Origin: Acidobacteriota bacterium
Lineage (GTDB): Bacteria; Acidobacteriota; UBA4820; DSQY01
Assembly (NCBI GenBank): GCA_021814355.1
Contig: JAKAIJ010000001.1
Location: forward strand, 1-49,962
Reading direction: 5' to 3'
DNA: 49,962 bases
This document shows positions 17,434 to 26,675 of this stretch, in pieces (the stretch's first letter is position 1; each line of letters starts with the position of its first letter). Below the pieces are notes generated by a model, which was given only the letters and a program-made list of their open reading frames with translations, had not been told where the DNA came from and did not search any database. The position numbers were made by a program, and so were the translations under genes.

Positions 17434-18381
17434 TCATGGGAACGGGGCCGGGTCCGGAGGCTCCTTCAGGTAGAGAACGGTGTTGCGGAGCCCCTCGTCG
17501 AAGCCGACCTTCGGTGCGAACCCGAGCCGCGCGAGCTTCGCCGTGTCGGCGTACCACGCCTGGACGTCTCCCGGCCAGGACTTCATCGTGGGCTCCACGC
17601 GGACCCCCTCGAGCCCCATGGCTTCGATGACCTTCCGGGCCAGGTCGCGAATGCGCACGGGAACGCCGGTCCCGACGTTGTAGGCCTCTCCTGCCCCCCC
17701 GCGCTCCGCGGCCAGGAGGAAGGCCCGCGCGGCGTCGTCCACGTAGAGGTACTCGCGCACCTGTTCTCCGTTGCCCAGGATCTCCAACCGGGAGGGGTCG
17801 CGCTGGAGCTTGCGCACCCAATCGTGGATGGCGAATCGCCGCATGAGCGGCCCGTAGACGCTGAAAAAGCGCAGGACGGTCACGTCGAGGCCGTAGCTGG
17901 TGGCATAGGCGAAGCAGTAGTTCTCCGCGGCGACCTTCGCCGCTCCGTAGGGAGAGCTGGCGTGGATGGGCGCGTCTTCTCCGACGGGCATGGGGACACC
18001 CGGCTTATACACCGAGGCCGTGGAGGGGAAAACCAGCTTGGGGACGCCGCGCCTCCTGGCGAACTCGAGCACGTGGAGCGTCGAGCGGAGGGTGGCCTCG
18101 AAATCGGCCATGGGTTGCTCGACGGACCGCGCGACGTTCGCGCTCCCCGCCAGGTGGAAGATGACGTCGGGGATGGGCCCGCCCCAGCCGTCGAGGGCGC
18201 GGGGATCCGACAGGTCCGCGGCCCGGACCTCCGGCTTGATGCCCAGATAGCGGAAGTTGCCGAGGGACCCCGCGGAGCAGTCGTCCACCACGATCGTCTC
18301 CCACCCGTCGCGGCACAGAAGGGCCGCCAAGTGGGCGCCCATGAAGCCCGCGCCGCCCGTGACCAAAGCCCGCCGGGTCAT
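17434..18381 (-). CDS. NAD-dependent sugar epimerase/dehydratase (extended SDR)
   Basis: A 315-aa extended SDR with GGAGFMGAHL, VVDDCSAGS, the catalytic Ser in FPSTASVY and YGAAK, and REYLYVDDAARA. The overall pattern is that of UDP-glucose/GlcNAc 4-epimerase-like proteins (GalE/WbpP branch). It probably interconverts a nucleotide sugar for one of the transferases around it; its gene overlaps the upstream GT4 gene (ATGA), suggesting co-use. The exact substrate cannot be told from sequence. Confidence 0.82.
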   Translation of the reverse strand: MTRRALVTGGAGFMGAHLAALLCRDGWETIVVDDCSAGSLGNFRYLGIKPEVRAADLSDPRALDGWGGPIPDVIFHLAGSANVARSVEQPMADFEATLRSTLHVLEFARRRGVPKLVFPSTASVYKPGVPMPVGEDAPIHASSPYGAAKVAAENYCFAYATSYGLDVTVLRFFSVYGPLMRRFAIHDWVRKLQRDPSRLEILGNGEQVREYLYVDDAARAFLLAAERGGAGEAYNVGTGVPVRIRDLARKVIEAMGLEGVRVEPTMKSWPGDVQAWYADTAKLARLGFAPKVGFDEGLRNTVLYLKEPPDPAPFP

Positions 18382-19568
18382 GCGGCGGCCCCTCCGGACA
18401 GGATGGTGTGGCAGTATTCGATCAGCCTTTTTGCCCCCCTCTCGGGGGCGAGCTCCTCCAGGACCCTCCTGCGGCCGTTCTCGCCGAGTCTCCGCGCCAG
18501 CGCGGGATCCGCCAGCAGCCGGACGAGGGCCCGGGCGATCTGTCCCGTCTGCTCGCCGTCCACGATCAGGCCCGTCTCCCCGTCCAGAATGGCGTCGCGC
18601 ACACCTCCCACGCGCCCTCCCACCACGGGTTTCCCGTGCGCGCCGGCCTCCAGGAAGACCGTGGGGCACCCCTCCGTGTCGCCGTTCGGAAGCTCTCGGT
18701 GGGGCATGGCGAAGACGTCACAAAGTTCGAAGAGGGCCGGCAGCTCCTCGTCCGGCACGAACCCCGCGAAAACCACCCGGTCCCCTACTCCGGTTCCGGC
18801 GGCCAGCGCCCGGAGCCGCTCTTCCTCGGGTCCCCGCCCCGCCACGAGGAGCCGCGCTCCCGGCACCCGCTCCAGAACCTCGGGGAGCGCCTCGATCAGC
18901 TTGTCCTGGCCTTTTCTCTCGATCATCCGGCCGGCCGTGAAGATGACCTTCTCGCCCTCTGGGAGATTCCAGCGCCTCCGCGCCTCCCGGAGGCCCTCCG
19001 GCGCGACCTCCGCGCCGGGCGCCACCATGGGCACGATCTTCAGGATTTTTTCCCGCGGGGCGCCGAACTGCTCCAGCAAGGACGCCGTGTAGTCGGAGAC
19101 GACGACCATCCCGGCGGCGTCGCGCGCGAGCCGCCTGTAGACCCGGCCCTTCAGCGCGCCCCAGAACCGGTCGCGTCGCTTGAGCTGGCAGTTAAGTTCC
19201 TCGGCGTAGGCGTAGAGGACGTAGGGGATTTTTTTCCTCCTCCACGTCCACCACGCGGTCACGCCCGAGAGGAAAAAGTCCCCGGCGTGGACCAGGTCGA
19301 AACGCTCCCTGCGCAGGAGAGCCGAGAGCAACCGGGCCCAGCGGAGGACCACGCGGGCCTGCCAGGCCTTGCCGAAACCGTGCCAGGGGATGCCGCTCCG
19401 GACGATCCGGTAGCGCTCGGCGCGGTCGAAGGGTTCCTGGCCCGGCCTCGCGTTGGTGAGCACCAGAACGTCCTCGGGCGGCAAGTGGGAGATCAGATTG
19501 TGGAGAAAGACCACCGACCCGCCCTCGAGCGGCGGAGGAAAGCAGTCGGTCAGAAACAGGTGCCTCAC
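18378..19568 (-). CDS. GT4-family glycosyltransferase
   Basis: A 396-aa GT-B protein. It has the acceptor-domain loop PPLEGGSVVFLHNL, the linker FTAGRMIERKGQDKLIEA and the donor signature DTEGCPTVFLEAGAHGKP (EX7E). The start is GTG at 19568, overlapping the upstream acyltransferase stop (GTGA); the longer open frame above is a shadow of that gene. It probably adds one sugar to the lipid-linked repeat unit; the epimerase next to it may supply the donor. Specificity unknown. Confidence 0.9.
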   Translation of the reverse strand: MRHLFLTDCFPPPLEGGSVVFLHNLISHLPPEDVLVLTNARPGQEPFDRAERYRIVRSGIPWHGFGKAWQARVVLRWARLLSALLRRERFDLVHAGDFFLSGVTAWWTWRRKKIPYVLYAYAEELNCQLKRRDRFWGALKGRVYRRLARDAAGMVVVSDYTASLLEQFGAPREKILKIVPMVAPGAEVAPEGLREARRRWNLPEGEKVIFTAGRMIERKGQDKLIEALPEVLERVPGARLLVAGRGPEEERLRALAAGTGVGDRVVFAGFVPDEELPALFELCDVFAMPHRELPNGDTEGCPTVFLEAGAHGKPVVGGRVGGVRDAILDGETGLIVDGEQTGQIARALVRLLADPALARRLGENGRRRVLEELAPERGAKRLIEYCHTILSGGAAA

Positions 19569-20170
19569 GGCCGTTCGGACTCCGCTGCCCGGGGGGGCAT
19601 CAACTGCTTGATCACGCGCGCTGGGTTGCCTGCCACCACGGCGTGGTCGGGGACATCCTTGGTCACCACGGCGTTCGCCGCGACGACGGCGTTCCGGCCG
19701 ATAGTCACGTTGGGCAGGATGGCGGCCCCGGTTCCTATCCAGCAACCCGCCTTCAGGCGCACGGGGCCCTTGCACTTGCTCCCCTGCTGGCGGATGGGCA
19801 CCGAGGGGTCGTCGTACACGTGGTCCTCGTCTCCTAGGAGGACCCGGTGGGTGATCAGGACGTCGGGCTCGATCACGACGTCCTGCCAGGCGTTGATGTG
19901 CACGAAGCGCCCGATGTAGACGCGGTCTCCGATGACGAGCGTGGCGCGCCCGTCCGTCCGGAAGTCCTTCACGTTGAGGGTGGCGTGGTCCGAGATCGTG
20001 ACCCCGCCGCCGACCGCGATGGCCCACGGGCAGCTCACCACCAGTCCCGGGGAGACGCGCGAGCAGGCCCCCCAAGTGTGGAAGCGCCCCCTCTGGAGCC
20101 AGGTGTACAGGAGCCTCGTGCCCCGCTCCCAAATGCTGAAGGCCTTCTCGCGCAGCCGGTGCCTCTTCAT
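19565..20170 (-). CDS. Hexapeptide-repeat acyltransferase (WcaF/Maa-like)
   Basis: A 201-aa left-handed beta-helix acyltransferase. Hexapeptide turns are visible from residue about 50 (VGGGVTISDHATL, IGDRVYIGRFVHI), with the catalytic-type His in GDEDHVYDD, and the C-terminal coil (WIGTGAAILPNVTIG, then VVAGNPARV) typical of the maltose/colanic acid O-acetyltransferase group. It would O-acetylate a sugar using acetyl-CoA. The start is the ATG at 20170, overlapping the upstream stop (ATGA). The target sugar is unknown. Confidence 0.85.
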   Translation of the reverse strand: MKRHRLREKAFSIWERGTRLLYTWLQRGRFHTWGACSRVSPGLVVSCPWAIAVGGGVTISDHATLNVKDFRTDGRATLVIGDRVYIGRFVHINAWQDVVIEPDVLITHRVLLGDEDHVYDDPSVPIRQQGSKCKGPVRLKAGCWIGTGAAILPNVTIGRNAVVAANAVVTKDVPDHAVVAGNPARVIKQLMPPRAAESERP

Positions 20171-21588
20171 TCTCCTCTCCCCCTTACCCCGCCACCCCGC
20201 ATGCCCTGGCTTCCCGGGAAGCTCGGGGGGGAGACGAGTTCCAGGATCTCCTCGGCGGCAGAGCGGCGGGGAGGCAGCGGGGCCGTCGGCACCGCGCGGT
20301 AATCCCCCGAGAGGAACCCGGCCACTTCCTCGGCGGTCACCAGGAGGGGCGCCCCGATCCAGCGGAAGTCCGCCTCGCCGAACGGAATCTCGGCCACGTT
20401 CACATCGGCAATGGGGAGGCCCATCAGGTAGGCGGTCTCCAGGGCGGTGGAACCCGTGCTCAGGGCCACATCGGCCGCGGCGATGTCCTCCACGAGGGAG
20501 GCTCCGCGGGACACCATGGGGTCCACTCCCGAAGCCCTCAGAATCCGCTCGGTCTCCGGCGCAAGCTCGGTGGGGTGCTGCCGGAACAGGACTCTCGGGC
20601 GCCTCGCTCCGGGGGTCCTGGAGACCCCCTCCGCGAACGCCCGGCACATCCCGGGGTAGGTCTCCCAGGCCAGGGTTCGGTCCACCGACTTGCCCCCGAG
20701 GAACAGGACGACCGGCTCTTCGGCACCGAGGTTCAACTCGGCTCGCCGCCGTTCCCGCAGCAGGCGGCGCTCCTCCTCCGAGGGCAGCATCGGGTTCACG
20801 GCGATGGCGATGTGGCTCTCCGCCCAACCGCACTGGCGCAACATCCTCTCGCCTAGGCCCGACCAGACGACAGCGCAGTCGCAGGTCGTGTTCCGGTAGA
20901 GCGAGCCGTTCGGAAGGCCCTGCTGGACCAGGACCGTGGAGATGCCCAACCGACGGGCCGCGAGGAACAGCGTGCTGGTCCAGAGACCCAGGGGGCTGGT
21001 GGAAACCACTGCCCGGACGCCCATTGGCGCGAGCAGAACCTCCCAGCGCTCGGTGAGCCGGTCAATGGCCCTCTGCATCGTGACGAGGGCGAGGCGCAGC
21101 AGCCCCTTGGCCGGCACGGAGGCCCTTCGGACTCCCTTCGATCCCGCCCGGCGCCGGAGGCCGCAGGGCGTGTTCACGGGGACCCCGAGGACCGGGAGCG
21201 CCCCGAGGTCGCAGGCGGTCACGCGGGCCCTCACCTCTTCGTCGAGGTGGGGCTGATTCGTGGTAAACCCGACCCTCGCCCCTCTCCAAGCCAGGTCCCG
21301 GGCCACCGGGAGCCAGGCGTCGGCGTGAAAGGCCCCCAGGCTGGCGTCTACGAGGATCTCCACGAAAGGGAGGCCCCCACCGTTCGAGGGAGGCCTCAGG
21401 GCGGAGAGCTCGGCGCGGGCGAACCCCGCGGCCGTCTTGACCTGCTCGGCCCGACTCGGTGCGATGAGGATAGAGGGAAGGTAAATCCCATAGTACTTCG
21501 GGTTGGCGGAGATGTAGGCTGCCAGCGTTTCTTGAAAAACCTCAAAGGTCCGCTTCTCTTCCACGGGTCTATCCCACCCGGGCCGCAC
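20167..21588 (-). CDS. Uncharacterised GT-B-like polysaccharide protein
   Basis: A 473-aa soluble protein that I do not recognise as a named family. A Rossmann-like N-terminal half (FVEILVDASLGAFHADAW; ISTVLVQQGLPNGSLY) is followed by a C-terminal half with VVLFLGGKSVDR, RVLFRQHPTEL and DVALSTGSTALETAYLMGLP. The last segment resembles the sugar-nucleotide site of hydrolysing 2-epimerases and CDP-glycerol glycerophosphotransferase-like proteins. It may therefore be a glycosyl- or polyol-phosphate transferase. The GTG start at 21588 overlaps the flippase stop by 20 bases; another GTG at 21564 lies just after it. Function not assigned. Confidence 0.7.
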   Translation of the reverse strand: MRPGWDRPVEEKRTFEVFQETLAAYISANPKYYGIYLPSILIAPSRAEQVKTAAGFARAELSALRPPSNGGGLPFVEILVDASLGAFHADAWLPVARDLAWRGARVGFTTNQPHLDEEVRARVTACDLGALPVLGVPVNTPCGLRRRAGSKGVRRASVPAKGLLRLALVTMQRAIDRLTERWEVLLAPMGVRAVVSTSPLGLWTSTLFLAARRLGISTVLVQQGLPNGSLYRNTTCDCAVVWSGLGERMLRQCGWAESHIAIAVNPMLPSEEERRLLRERRRAELNLGAEEPVVLFLGGKSVDRTLAWETYPGMCRAFAEGVSRTPGARRPRVLFRQHPTELAPETERILRASGVDPMVSRGASLVEDIAAADVALSTGSTALETAYLMGLPIADVNVAEIPFGEADFRWIGAPLLVTAEEVAGFLSGDYRAVPTAPLPPRRSAAEEILELVSPPSFPGSQGMRGGGVRGRGE

Positions 21589-22936
21589 GCCGGTCGTGGG
21601 CAGCGCACGCCCACCAGCTCGTGCCGACGCTCACCAGCGAGAACAGGAACGTGCTGACCAGCATGGCCTGGGCGGCGGCGACGGTGAGGTCGGCTCCTGG
21701 CGCGCGCGTCAGGAGCTTCCAGGCAGCCCAATAGCCGGCTATCCCGACGCTCCAACCGATCAGGTACAGGTCCTGGCGCTTGATGATGTTGAAGATGTTG
21801 TTGAAGACGTAGAGCCCCATCGCCAGGCCGAGGAAGGAGGCCCACTGGGCGGCCCGGATTCCCGAGACGTAGTTCGGGAGGAACCACTCTACCACGTACC
21901 GCGTCGCGACCCAGCCCGCGATGCCGACCGCGGCGCCGAGAGCCGAGGCCGCGAGCGACGCCTTGGCGGCCAGCACCCAGAGGCCCCCGGCCCGCTGGGT
22001 CTCGCCGTAGCGCTGCGCCATCCGGGGGTAGACCACCGTGGAAAAGGAGTTCGGCACGAGGCTCGCCGCCGTGCCGGCCTGGAGCGCGAGGGTGTACAGT
22101 CCGAGGGCGTGGGTGGACTGCATGAGAAAGACGCGGTCGAGGGAGCCCTGGAGGGCGGAGAGCTGGCCTAGGATATAGATCGGTACGCCGACCTTCACCA
22201 GAGAGACGAGTCGCGCCGTCCCCCACCTCGGACGCACGGGAATCGGGCGCCGGAAGTGGAGGGCCGCGACCGCGAGAAAACCGAGGAGGGCGGCCCGGAC
22301 GAGCATCCCATGGAAGCCGTACTGCCTCACAAGGAGCATCAGGACGACTCCCACGAGCGCGACGATGGTGTTGTTCCGGGCGAGGCGGCCGAACTCGTGG
22401 TGCGTCCGGTAGGTGGTGCCCAGGTAGGCGGAGAACCACCAGAAGAAGGCCGTCACCCCCAGCGCCAGCGCCGCCCACGCCAGCTTGGCCTGGCCGCGCG
22501 CGAAGAACCAGGCCGTGACCACGAGGACCGCCGGGCAGGTGACCGCGGCCAGCGCCACGGCCCACCCGTACGCTGCCTCCGCCATGCCGCGGGCCTCTTC
22601 GCCGAGGCCCCGCCCGACGAGGTAGGGGAGCTCCCGGTTGAGCCCGCTGAAGACGCCCAGCGTGAGGAAGGGCGCGTACACCAGGACGATGCTGACGGTG
22701 TTCCAGACGCCCATGTCGTAGGGGGCGACCCAGCGGGCCATCAGGAACCCCGTCGCCACCTGGATCGCCAGGACCGCCAGGTTCCCGGCGCTGATCTGAG
22801 CCACGGAGGCCATGACGGGGCTTCGCGCGTACTCGAAGACGGCCCGCCAGCCCCGTCGCAGCGGCACCGACGGAGCGGTCATCGCTCCGCCGGCCCGCGC
22901 GCGCAGGCCGCCCGTCTCACCATCCGGTTCCGTCAT
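21569..22936 (-). CDS. wzx: Wzx-type polysaccharide flippase
   Basis: A 455-aa MOP-superfamily membrane protein with about twelve to fourteen hydrophobic segments. It has the family N-terminus SVAQISAGNLAVLAIQ and ATGFLMARWVAPYDMGVWNT, and mid-protein GVPIYILGQLSALQGSLDRVFLM. It would flip undecaprenyl-linked repeat units across the inner membrane. The start is ATG 22936, five bases after legC; an internal ATG 18 codons later (MTAPSVPL) is also possible, since the first residues look non-family. Placement beside GT and polymerase genes supports the role. Confidence 0.88.
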   Translation of the reverse strand: MTEPDGETGGLRARAGGAMTAPSVPLRRGWRAVFEYARSPVMASVAQISAGNLAVLAIQVATGFLMARWVAPYDMGVWNTVSIVLVYAPFLTLGVFSGLNRELPYLVGRGLGEEARGMAEAAYGWAVALAAVTCPAVLVVTAWFFARGQAKLAWAALALGVTAFFWWFSAYLGTTYRTHHEFGRLARNNTIVALVGVVLMLLVRQYGFHGMLVRAALLGFLAVAALHFRRPIPVRPRWGTARLVSLVKVGVPIYILGQLSALQGSLDRVFLMQSTHALGLYTLALQAGTAASLVPNSFSTVVYPRMAQRYGETQRAGGLWVLAAKASLAASALGAAVGIAGWVATRYVVEWFLPNYVSGIRAAQWASFLGLAMGLYVFNNIFNIIKRQDLYLIGWSVGIAGYWAAWKLLTRAPGADLTVAAAQAMLVSTFLFSLVSVGTSWWACAAHDRRAARVG

Positions 22937-22941
22937 GCTAC

Positions 22942-24105
22942 TCAGCACGCCCCCGCTTCGGCGAGATGGGCGAGGAGGGATTCGATCACCCGCTCCTGCT
23001 GGGCTTCGGTGAGCGACACGCTGCACGGCAGGCTCAGGCCCTGGGCGAAGAGCCGCTCGCCCACCGCGCCGCCCAGACGGGGCGCGTCCCGATAGAAGGG
23101 CATGAGGTGGGCCGGGGCCCAGACGGGGCGCGTCTCGATGCCCTCCGCGGCCAAGCGCTCGAAGAGCGCCTTCCGGTCAAGGCCCGCCTCCTCGGGATCC
23201 ACGAGGATCGAGTAAAGCCAGAGGGTGGGGCCGGCCCAGGAGGGCCTCGGCGGGACCGTTACGCCGGGGAGGTTTGCGAGAGCCTCGTCGTACCGTGCCG
23301 CGATCGCGCGCTTCCTTTCGATGAAGGCCCCGAGCTTCTCGAGCTGGGCCACGCCGAGGGCCGCGTTCAGGTTGGTCAGCCGGTAGTTGAAGCCGATCTC
23401 GTCGTGGAGATACTCGGGCCCGGGCAGCCTCGCCTGGGTGGTGAGGTGTTTGGCCCGCTTGGCCAGCGCCCCGTCCGCGGTGGCGATCATCCCGCCGCCG
23501 CCCGTGGTGATGATCTTGTTCCCGTTGAAGCTGAAGCAGCCGAGGAGCCCCACGGTCCCAACCTGGCGGCCCGCGAGGGGCCCCGAGGCGTAGCTGGCGC
23601 CGAGGGCCTCCGCCGCGTCCTCCACGAGAACCACGCCGTGCCGTGCGCACGCCTCCGCAACGGAGGCCAGGTCGGCCGGAAGCCCCAGGATGTGGGCCGC
23701 GAGGACGGCCTTGGGCATCTTCGCGCCCGCGCGCGCCCGGCGCTCGAGCTCCGCCACCACGAAGTCCGGGGCGAGGTTCCAGGTGGCCAGGTCGGCGTCC
23801 ACCAGGACCGGCCGGGCCCCCAGGTAGGTGATGGGGTTCACCGTCGCCACGAAGGTGAAGTCCGACACCAGGACGTCGTCCTCCGGCCCGACGCCCGCCA
23901 CCTTGAGCGCCACGTGGAGCGCGGCGGTCCCGTTGGCGCAGGCGACGGCGTGGCCAGCCCCCGCACGGGCGGCGAACTCCACCTCGAAGCGGCCCACGAA
24001 GGGCCCCACCGAGGAGACGAAGTTGGTCTCGACGCACTCCCGGAGGTAGCGCTCGGCGTTGCCTTCCAGGCAGGGGACGGAGAGCGGGATGGTTTCCATG
24101 CTCAT
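22942..24105 (-). CDS. legC: LegC-type PLP aminotransferase (DegT/DnrJ family)
   Basis: A 387-aa PLP-dependent sugar aminotransferase. Its N-terminus (IPLSVPCLEGNAERYLRECVETNFVSSVGPFV) and FTFVATVNPITYLGARPVLVD match the LegC group, which aminates the 4-keto sugar made by LegB on the way to legionaminic acid. The PLP lysine lies in SFNGNK. LegB, PtmE, LegG, LegI and LegF homologues all occur within the next 15 kb. It is the only DegT aminotransferase in the window. It could in principle also serve the WbpE step of the diacetamido-uronic acid branch, but the N-terminal pattern favours LegC. Confidence 0.82.
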   Translation of the reverse strand: MSMETIPLSVPCLEGNAERYLRECVETNFVSSVGPFVGRFEVEFAARAGAGHAVACANGTAALHVALKVAGVGPEDDVLVSDFTFVATVNPITYLGARPVLVDADLATWNLAPDFVVAELERRARAGAKMPKAVLAAHILGLPADLASVAEACARHGVVLVEDAAEALGASYASGPLAGRQVGTVGLLGCFSFNGNKIITTGGGGMIATADGALAKRAKHLTTQARLPGPEYLHDEIGFNYRLTNLNAALGVAQLEKLGAFIERKRAIAARYDEALANLPGVTVPPRPSWAGPTLWLYSILVDPEEAGLDRKALFERLAAEGIETRPVWAPAHLMPFYRDAPRLGGAVGERLFAQGLSLPCSVSLTEAQQERVIESLLAHLAEAGAC

Positions 24106-24118
24106 GGAATCTCTCTTC

Positions 24119-25492
24119 TCAAAACTGGTAATAGAGAAAGACCGTGTCGCGGCCGTTCATGAACAGGTAGGCGCAGAAGAGGGCGGCGGCGCTGGCCGCG
24201 GCCCAGCGGTGGCTGGCCTTGTAGGGGAACTCCCAGCTCGACGGGAGGCCGTTCGCCGCGAGGAGGCAGAGCCCGATGAGGCCGGCCAGCAGGGCCGGCG
24301 CGCCCGCCGCTCCAGACCGGTCGAGCCCGAACATTTTTCCCAGCCAGACCGCGGCCATGTGGAAGTCCGTGGCCCGGAACAGCACCCATCCGACGATGAC
24401 CAGGACGAACGTGAGCCCCCGGAACAGGGGCTTCGGCAGCCGCGCCGTCAGCGGCCCCGCGAGGCGGTCCAGGATGAGCAGGAGTCCGTGGTAGGCGCCC
24501 CACGCGACGAAGGTCCAGTTCGCGCCGTGCCAGAGCCCGCCCAGGAGCATCGTGAGCATCAGGTTGAGATCCGTGCGCAGCGCCCCGCGGCGGTTTCCGC
24601 CCAGGGAGATGTAGAGGTAATCCCGCAGCCAGCTCGAGAGGCTGATGTGCCAGCGGCGCCAGAAATCCCGGATGCCCAGCGCCTGATAGGGGACGTTGAA
24701 GTTCTGGGGGATCCGGATGCCGAACAGGTACCCGAGCCCGATGGCCATGTCGGAGTACCCGCTGAAGTCGTAGTAGAGCTGGAACGTGTACCCCAGCGCC
24801 GCCCCCCACGCGCCCCACGTGGAGAGCGCCCCGTAGTCCGAGAGCATGGGGTTGACGAACTGGGCCAGCGTGTCGGCGAGGATCACCTTCTTGACCATGC
24901 CGACCGCGAAGAAGCCCACCCCCCGGGCGACGTAGTCCTCGGGGAGGCTCCGGTCAATGTGCTCCAGGTCGTCCTCGATCTGGCGGAACCGGACGATCGG
25001 GCCGGCCACGAGCTGCGAGAAGAGGCAGACGTAGGTGAAGTACTCCCAGATGTTGCCGGTGGCGCGGACCCGGCCCTGGGCCACATCCACGATGTAGGAG
25101 ATGGTGTGGAAGGTGTAGAAGCTGATCCCCACCGGCAGGATGATGTTGAGGATGGGGAGGGCGGCTTCCCCCGCCAGGCCGTTGAGGGTCCCGGCGGCGA
25201 AGTTGTAGTACTTGAAGAAACCGAGCAGCGCCAGGTCCACGGTGATGGAGGTCGCCATCCAGAGCAGGCGCCTGCCGGCGGTGGCGGAACGCTGGATGAG
25301 GAGCGCGGAGAAGAAGCTGACCAGGCTGGAGAAGGCGAGCAGGAAGCAGTAGCGCCAGTCCCAGTAGCCGTAGAAGACGTACCCGCTCACCGTGAGCAGG
25401 AGGTACCGCTGGCGCTTGGTCTTTGAGAGCCAGAAGAGGCTGAAGACCACCGGGAAGAACAGGAAGAGGAAGACGTTCGAGTTAAAGACCAT
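24119..25492 (-). CDS. MBOAT-family membrane O-acyltransferase (AlgI-like)
   Basis: A 457-aa polytopic protein of the AlgI/DltB-like MBOAT family, which passes acyl groups across the membrane to extracytoplasmic glycans. Family marks are FNSNVFLFLFFPVV at the N-terminus, LPVGISFYTF, the FWRRWHISLSSWLRDYLY block and the putative catalytic His in GGLWHGANW. It is paired with the SGNH-type protein encoded just upstream (11-base overlap), the usual arrangement for AlgI with AlgJ/AlgX or DltB with DltD. The likely role is periplasmic O-acetylation of the finished polysaccharide. Confidence 0.92.
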   Translation of the reverse strand: MVFNSNVFLFLFFPVVFSLFWLSKTKRQRYLLLTVSGYVFYGYWDWRYCFLLAFSSLVSFFSALLIQRSATAGRRLLWMATSITVDLALLGFFKYYNFAAGTLNGLAGEAALPILNIILPVGISFYTFHTISYIVDVAQGRVRATGNIWEYFTYVCLFSQLVAGPIVRFRQIEDDLEHIDRSLPEDYVARGVGFFAVGMVKKVILADTLAQFVNPMLSDYGALSTWGAWGAALGYTFQLYYDFSGYSDMAIGLGYLFGIRIPQNFNVPYQALGIRDFWRRWHISLSSWLRDYLYISLGGNRRGALRTDLNLMLTMLLGGLWHGANWTFVAWGAYHGLLLILDRLAGPLTARLPKPLFRGLTFVLVIVGWVLFRATDFHMAAVWLGKMFGLDRSGAAGAPALLAGLIGLCLLAANGLPSSWEFPYKASHRWAAASAAALFCAYLFMNGRDTVFLYYQF

Positions 25493-26564
25493 TCTTTTCC
25501 CGGTCGCGGGCCAGCGCGCGCACGATCAGCGCCGCGTTGCTCTCGTCCACATGCCCCCCGTCGTACCACCCCGTCTCCGTCCCGCCGAAGCCGCCCGGCT
25601 CGCTGAAGTCGCGGAAGGGAGCGCCCGCTTCCTTCGCGCTCGCGGCGGCGAACTCGCGCGCGGCAGAGAGCAGCGCGGGGTAGCGCGTTTCGCGCGCGAG
25701 GTAGGCGGCCAGGTCCGGGTGGAGGGGCGTGAGCCACAGCACGACGCGCACGCCGTCCCGCCGCGCTTCCCCGAGGAGGGTCCGGAGCCGGAGTTTCCGC
25801 TCCTCCGAGAGGCCCCGCATCTCCTTGAACCTCCGGAGGTACTCCTCGCGGCTCCCGGCGAGGTTCGCCTGGAGGTCGAAGGAGCCGTCGCGCCGCTGTC
25901 CCTCCCACCGCACGTAGTGCAGGTAGCCCGCGCCGTCGAAGCTCATCAGGACCGGAGGCCGGTGCACCGCGATCTGGAGGGAGCGAACCACGTCCTGCGC
26001 GTAGAACCGGCTCATGACGGTCTTGAGCCGGGTGAGCGCGTCGCCGAGGGGCGCTCCGCCCCCGCTTCCCGCCCCTCCGCCTTCCAGTGCCCTCATCAGC
26101 TCCGGGCAGGCCTTGAGGCGGTCGTCGAACCCGACCCCGTCGTGGAACGCCTCCACGTCGAGTCCGAGCAGGACCGAGTCCAGGCCCGGGTCCCGCCGGC
26201 GCGCCCAGCGGTAGATGGCGAGGTAGTCTTCGGCGCGGGCGCTGTCCACGGAGAAGTTGAACCACCTCTTGCCCGTGAGCCGGCCGAGGTCCTCGGGCGC
26301 GACTTTCATCGCCCGGCTCGACCCGAGCACCAGCCCCTGCACCGGCCGGGTTCGGTTGCTCCGGTCGAAGAGGTACATCTTCTCCTTCCGCGAGTCCAGC
26401 GAGACCGTGGGGAAGACGCGGATCCCGAAGTCCCCGCGCGGGTCTACCCACACCGCGAGCGCCAGGTAGGCGCCGGACAGGGCGCAGAGCCACGCCAGGA
26501 AGGTCCGCGAGAACCTCCGGCCGTCGCCGCGGGCGGTCCCGGCCTCGGGGGTCATGGTTGGCAA
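25482..26564 (-). CDS. SGNH/AlgJ-DltD-like acylation partner protein
   Basis: A 360-aa protein with one N-terminal membrane segment (residues about 19-40, TFLAWLCALSGAYLALAVW) and a periplasmic domain. GSSRA (residues about 81-85) is the SGNH block I nucleophile region, and YDGGHVDESN near the C-terminus gives the Asp-x-x-His dyad. VVLWLTPLHPDL is like the block V region of DltD and AlgJ-type proteins. It should accept acyl groups from the adjacent MBOAT protein and transfer them to the polysaccharide. The individual catalytic residues are assigned by motif, not alignment. Confidence 0.8.
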   Translation of the reverse strand: MPTMTPEAGTARGDGRRFSRTFLAWLCALSGAYLALAVWVDPRGDFGIRVFPTVSLDSRKEKMYLFDRSNRTRPVQGLVLGSSRAMKVAPEDLGRLTGKRWFNFSVDSARAEDYLAIYRWARRRDPGLDSVLLGLDVEAFHDGVGFDDRLKACPELMRALEGGGAGSGGGAPLGDALTRLKTVMSRFYAQDVVRSLQIAVHRPPVLMSFDGAGYLHYVRWEGQRRDGSFDLQANLAGSREEYLRRFKEMRGLSEERKLRLRTLLGEARRDGVRVVLWLTPLHPDLAAYLARETRYPALLSAAREFAAASAKEAGAPFRDFSEPGGFGGTETGWYDGGHVDESNAALIVRALARDREKNGL

Positions 26565-26675
26565 AACAAACCTCCGGATCGCCGAGAGTCCCCCCCGAAT
26601 CCCGCGAGGAACTTCTCCGCCGTCCGAAGCAAAGCTCCGGAAGGCGAATCGTGCACGATAGATCGCAACCTGGCA

